A stretch of 64,000 nt of DNA from JAAZHD01 sp012510895 (GTDB lineage Bacteria; Bacillota; Clostridia; Caldicoprobacterales; DTU083). The notes under the pieces were generated by a model. It searched no databases and was not told the origin of the DNA. It was given only the letters and a program-made list of their open reading frames with translations. Both the position numbers and the translations under genes were made by a program. The DNA is taken from assembly GCA_050951465.1 (NCBI GenBank), contig JBMNJC010000021.1, forward strand, positions 1-64,000, written 5' to 3'. Shown here piece by piece: positions 61,894-64,000 of the stretch (its first letter is position 1; each line of letters starts with the position of its first letter).

Positions 61894-62436
61894 TTATTTT
61901 TTATAAGCGTCTTTAGACAAAACTCCAATGAAAGGAAGGTTTCTGTATTCCTCTGCATAATCCAGGCCGTATCCTATAACAAATTCATCGGGAATATTAA
62001 AACCTACATAATCTATTTTAACCGGAGTAACCCTTCGTTCAGGCTTGTCCAGACAAGTACAGATTTTAAGTGAGGCAGGCTTCCTGGTCATCAGGTTTTC
62101 GGTCAGATAGTGCAAGGTCAATCCTGAATCCACAATATCCTCAACAATGAGAACATGCCTGCCTTCAATCTCCTGATCCAGATCCTTCAGAATTCGTACT
62201 ACGCCCGAGGACTTGGTTGATGAACCATAACTTGAAACTGCCATAAAATCCATCGCCAATGGCAGCTTAATCTCCCGGGCCAAATCAGAAGCAAAGATAA
62301 CTGCACCTTTTAAAATGCAGATCAGCACAAGATCCTTACCCCTGTAGTCCTCCGTAATCTGTCTGCCCATCTCCCTTATCCGGTTCATAAGCTTTTCTTC
62401 GTCAATCAGAATCCTTTCTACATTGTTAGTTAACAT
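61894..62436 (-). CDS. hpt: hypoxanthine phosphoribosyltransferase
   Basis: A 180-residue purine salvage enzyme: LVLICILKGAVIFASDLA, MDFMAVSSYGSSTKSSGVV, the PRPP motif VLIVEDIVDSGLTL, and VGFNIPDEFVIGYGLDYAEEYRNLPFIGVL at the end. It makes IMP/GMP from hypoxanthine/guanine. GGAGG precedes ATG. It lies 12 nt after tilS, in the conserved tilS-hpt-ftsH order. Confidence 0.97.
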   Translation of the reverse strand: MLTNNVERILIDEEKLMNRIREMGRQITEDYRGKDLVLICILKGAVIFASDLAREIKLPLAMDFMAVSSYGSSTKSSGVVRILKDLDQEIEGRHVLIVEDIVDSGLTLHYLTENLMTRKPASLKICTCLDKPERRVTPVKIDYVGFNIPDEFVIGYGLDYAEEYRNLPFIGVLSKDAYKK

Positions 62437-62448
62437 GCTTTTCCTCCA

Positions 62449-63861
62449 TTATGAATTTTGATTCTCTATGTATATTCTTACAATATTTTCAGTAGCATCT
62501 GTTATTTTATAATCTTCGCTTATCTGAAAACCAACTACCCAGATAATGGATTCCTCGTCTACCAATAAGGGGATTTGCATACGCCTGGCCGCCGGTACCT
62601 TTCGGTCTATAAAAAAGTCTTTCAGTTTCTTGGTGCCGGACATACCAAATGGCTTAAACCTGTCTCCGTCCCTTCTAAAGCGCAGCCATAAACCGCCCTT
62701 GATTCTGTCCGCGTTAATATATATACACTCAGGCGAATGCGCCAAACCCCAATTTCTGTCCCATTTCTCAGCTCTTATTGTCTGGCCGAGAGCTTTTATT
62801 GACACTTTCCCCGGGATTGAAAGCGGCTCCATAAAATCAATATCCGTGTTTTTCTTCTCCTTATTTTCCTTCCGGAAAATCAGAAAGCCATAACTCACTT
62901 CCACTTCCAGCCTGGGCTCGCCCCAAGCCGTTCCGGGAATGCCGGTTTCAGAACCCGTTCTTCCCCCTTCGGCCAGCTCCAACACAGCTTCAACATGGTG
63001 GTTGGCTACATTTGTAAGACTGCCCCTCAGCTGCAATATGATACTGCGTATCAACCGTTTTTGAACAGCTGTATGCAAATCAGTAAAATCCTGAAGATTA
63101 ATCTTAATTAAGTCTTTAAATATATGGACTTTATTATGATAAACTTTTTTAACATAATCCGCAAGGAAGTTTTCTTCTTCTCTTAGTATATCTGCCATCC
63201 TGGTCAGACTTTCCACAATATCGGGATTAAACTCTCTGGCAAGATAAGGCATTAACTGATTTCGTATCCGGTTCCGGGTGTATACGATATCCTCATTGCT
63301 GGCATCCTCCCGGTATGACAGATTATGGCGTCTGAGATAGTCCGTTATTTCCTGTCTTGTTACCTCTATTAAAGGACGAATCAGACGTCGTTGGTCCACA
63401 GGAGGTATTCCTGTCAACCCCTGCATGCCTGTGCCGCGAATCAGGTTAAGCAAAATGGTTTCCGCCTGATCATTTTTGTGATGGCCGGTGGCAATTTTAT
63501 TGCCTCCTACCCTTTCCGACACATGCTGAAAAAAATCATAGCGGACCAGCCGCCCCGCCTCCTCCTCACTGAGACCTTTGGATTTTGCCAGAGAAGGTAT
63601 GTTAACCTTCTTTTCAAAAAAGGGAATTCCCCACTTCTTACACAATCCCCGTGCAAAATCCGCATCTTCATCAGCAGCTTGTCCGCGTATTCCATGGTTT
63701 ATGTGCACTGCAAACAATTCAATTTCAAACCTTGGCTTCAGCTCTTTCAGTACGTGTAAAAGAGCTACGGAATCAGCTCCGCCTGAGAAACCCACAATTA
63801 CCTTGTCGCGTCGGGAGAGCATCTGATACTTTGTAATTGTCTGAACGACCTTTTCAATCAT
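62449..63861 (-). CDS. tilS: tRNA(Ile)-lysidine synthase
   Basis: A 470-residue enzyme: N-terminal PP-loop ATPase domain with VGFSGGADSVALLHVL, VHINHGIRG, IATGHHKNDQAET and a NRIRNQLMPYL segment; central linker; a C-terminal TilS substrate domain (LWLRFRRDGDRFKPFGMSGTKKLKDFFID, VDEESIIWVVGFQI). It converts C34 of tRNA-Ile(CAU) to lysidine, essential for AUA decoding. AGGGGAAAAGC precedes ATG. The 139 nt upstream (63862-64000) show no other gene. Confidence 0.96.
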   Translation of the reverse strand: MIEKVVQTITKYQMLSRRDKVIVGFSGGADSVALLHVLKELKPRFEIELFAVHINHGIRGQAADEDADFARGLCKKWGIPFFEKKVNIPSLAKSKGLSEEEAGRLVRYDFFQHVSERVGGNKIATGHHKNDQAETILLNLIRGTGMQGLTGIPPVDQRRLIRPLIEVTRQEITDYLRRHNLSYREDASNEDIVYTRNRIRNQLMPYLAREFNPDIVESLTRMADILREEENFLADYVKKVYHNKVHIFKDLIKINLQDFTDLHTAVQKRLIRSIILQLRGSLTNVANHHVEAVLELAEGGRTGSETGIPGTAWGEPRLEVEVSYGFLIFRKENKEKKNTDIDFMEPLSIPGKVSIKALGQTIRAEKWDRNWGLAHSPECIYINADRIKGGLWLRFRRDGDRFKPFGMSGTKKLKDFFIDRKVPAARRMQIPLLVDEESIIWVVGFQISEDYKITDATENIVRIYIENQNS

Positions 63862-64000
63862 TAGCTTTTCCCCTGAACTTCCTTTATTTATCCATTAATC
63901 ATCAAAAGACAAAAACTGTGATATCATTGTAGACCTTTCGTATGCTTATTTCAACCCATAAACTGATGCACTGAGCAAATCTGATTTTTTGCACAAAAAA

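Noticed and set aside
1..64000. tRNA, rRNA or CRISPR arrays
   Set aside because: I saw no cloverleaf with a TTCGA-type arm, no rRNA core segments and no regularly spaced direct repeats in the gene-free intervals; short gaps could still hide a small RNA.

Overview
The window is chromosomal DNA from a low-to-mid G+C, Gram-positive anaerobe of the class Clostridia. The evidence is the ctsR-mcsA-mcsB-clpC-radA heat-shock operon, the tilS-hpt-ftsH block, EndoA/EndoAI, RecD2, McsB arginine kinase, strong AGGAGG-type ribosome binding sites, frequent TTG/GTG starts and sigma-A promoters. I cannot name the genus. No rRNA, tRNA or CRISPR array was recognised. Most genes lie on the minus strand.

Layout. 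(1) 0-3 kb: a sigma factor starting at the window edge, a YbaN-type membrane protein and a PutP symporter. (2) 2.9-6.7 kb: an exopolysaccharide control region. A cyclic-di-GMP-I riboswitch precedes an orphan tyrosine kinase on the plus strand; it faces a minus-strand operon of CapA-like adaptor, tyrosine kinase, PHP phosphatase and a LoaP-type NusG paralogue. (3) 6.8-11.7 kb: 6-phosphogluconate dehydrogenase, then an SDR, LarA-family and aldose-epimerase operon behind a perfect 20-bp cre/LacI-type palindrome. (4) 11.7-31.9 kb: housekeeping and accessory metabolism: YitT, the EndoA/EndoAI toxin-antitoxin pair, NAD(P)HX repair, an orphan methyl-THF methyltransferase, a cytosolic parvulin, BioY behind a BirA-like operator, class II aldolase, threonine aldolase, a sugar-acid type cluster, RecD2, ArgC and an SGNH hydrolase. 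(5) 32-36.8 kb: a GldA/F/G-like ABC system with a DUF4340 protein. (6) 36.9-49.7 kb: cysS, cysE, a DUF1002 protein, ispF, ispD, yacL, carD, radA, clpC, mcsB, mcsA and ctsR. This resembles the Bacillus block, but disA and gltX are absent. (7) 49.8-54.2 kb: recX, a ROK kinase, nanE and a large helical sugar-enzyme-like protein. These four consecutive genes are broken by five single-base frameshifts. (8) 54.4-59.1 kb: a CBS/DRTGG pyrophosphatase and an A+T-rich restriction-modification island (Dam-type methylase, endonuclease, second methylase). (9) 59.3-63.9 kb: a decayed group II intron lying exactly behind the ftsH terminator hairpin, then ftsH, hpt and tilS.

The most rewarding points are the c-di-GMP riboswitch/LoaP arrangement, the group II intron remnant, the frameshift hot-spot with a hidden recX 5' part, the LarA/SDR operon that could interconvert sugar acids, and the three-gene restriction-modification island. 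Many starts were moved from the longest reading frame to the codon with a well-spaced ribosome binding site; each entry says so.
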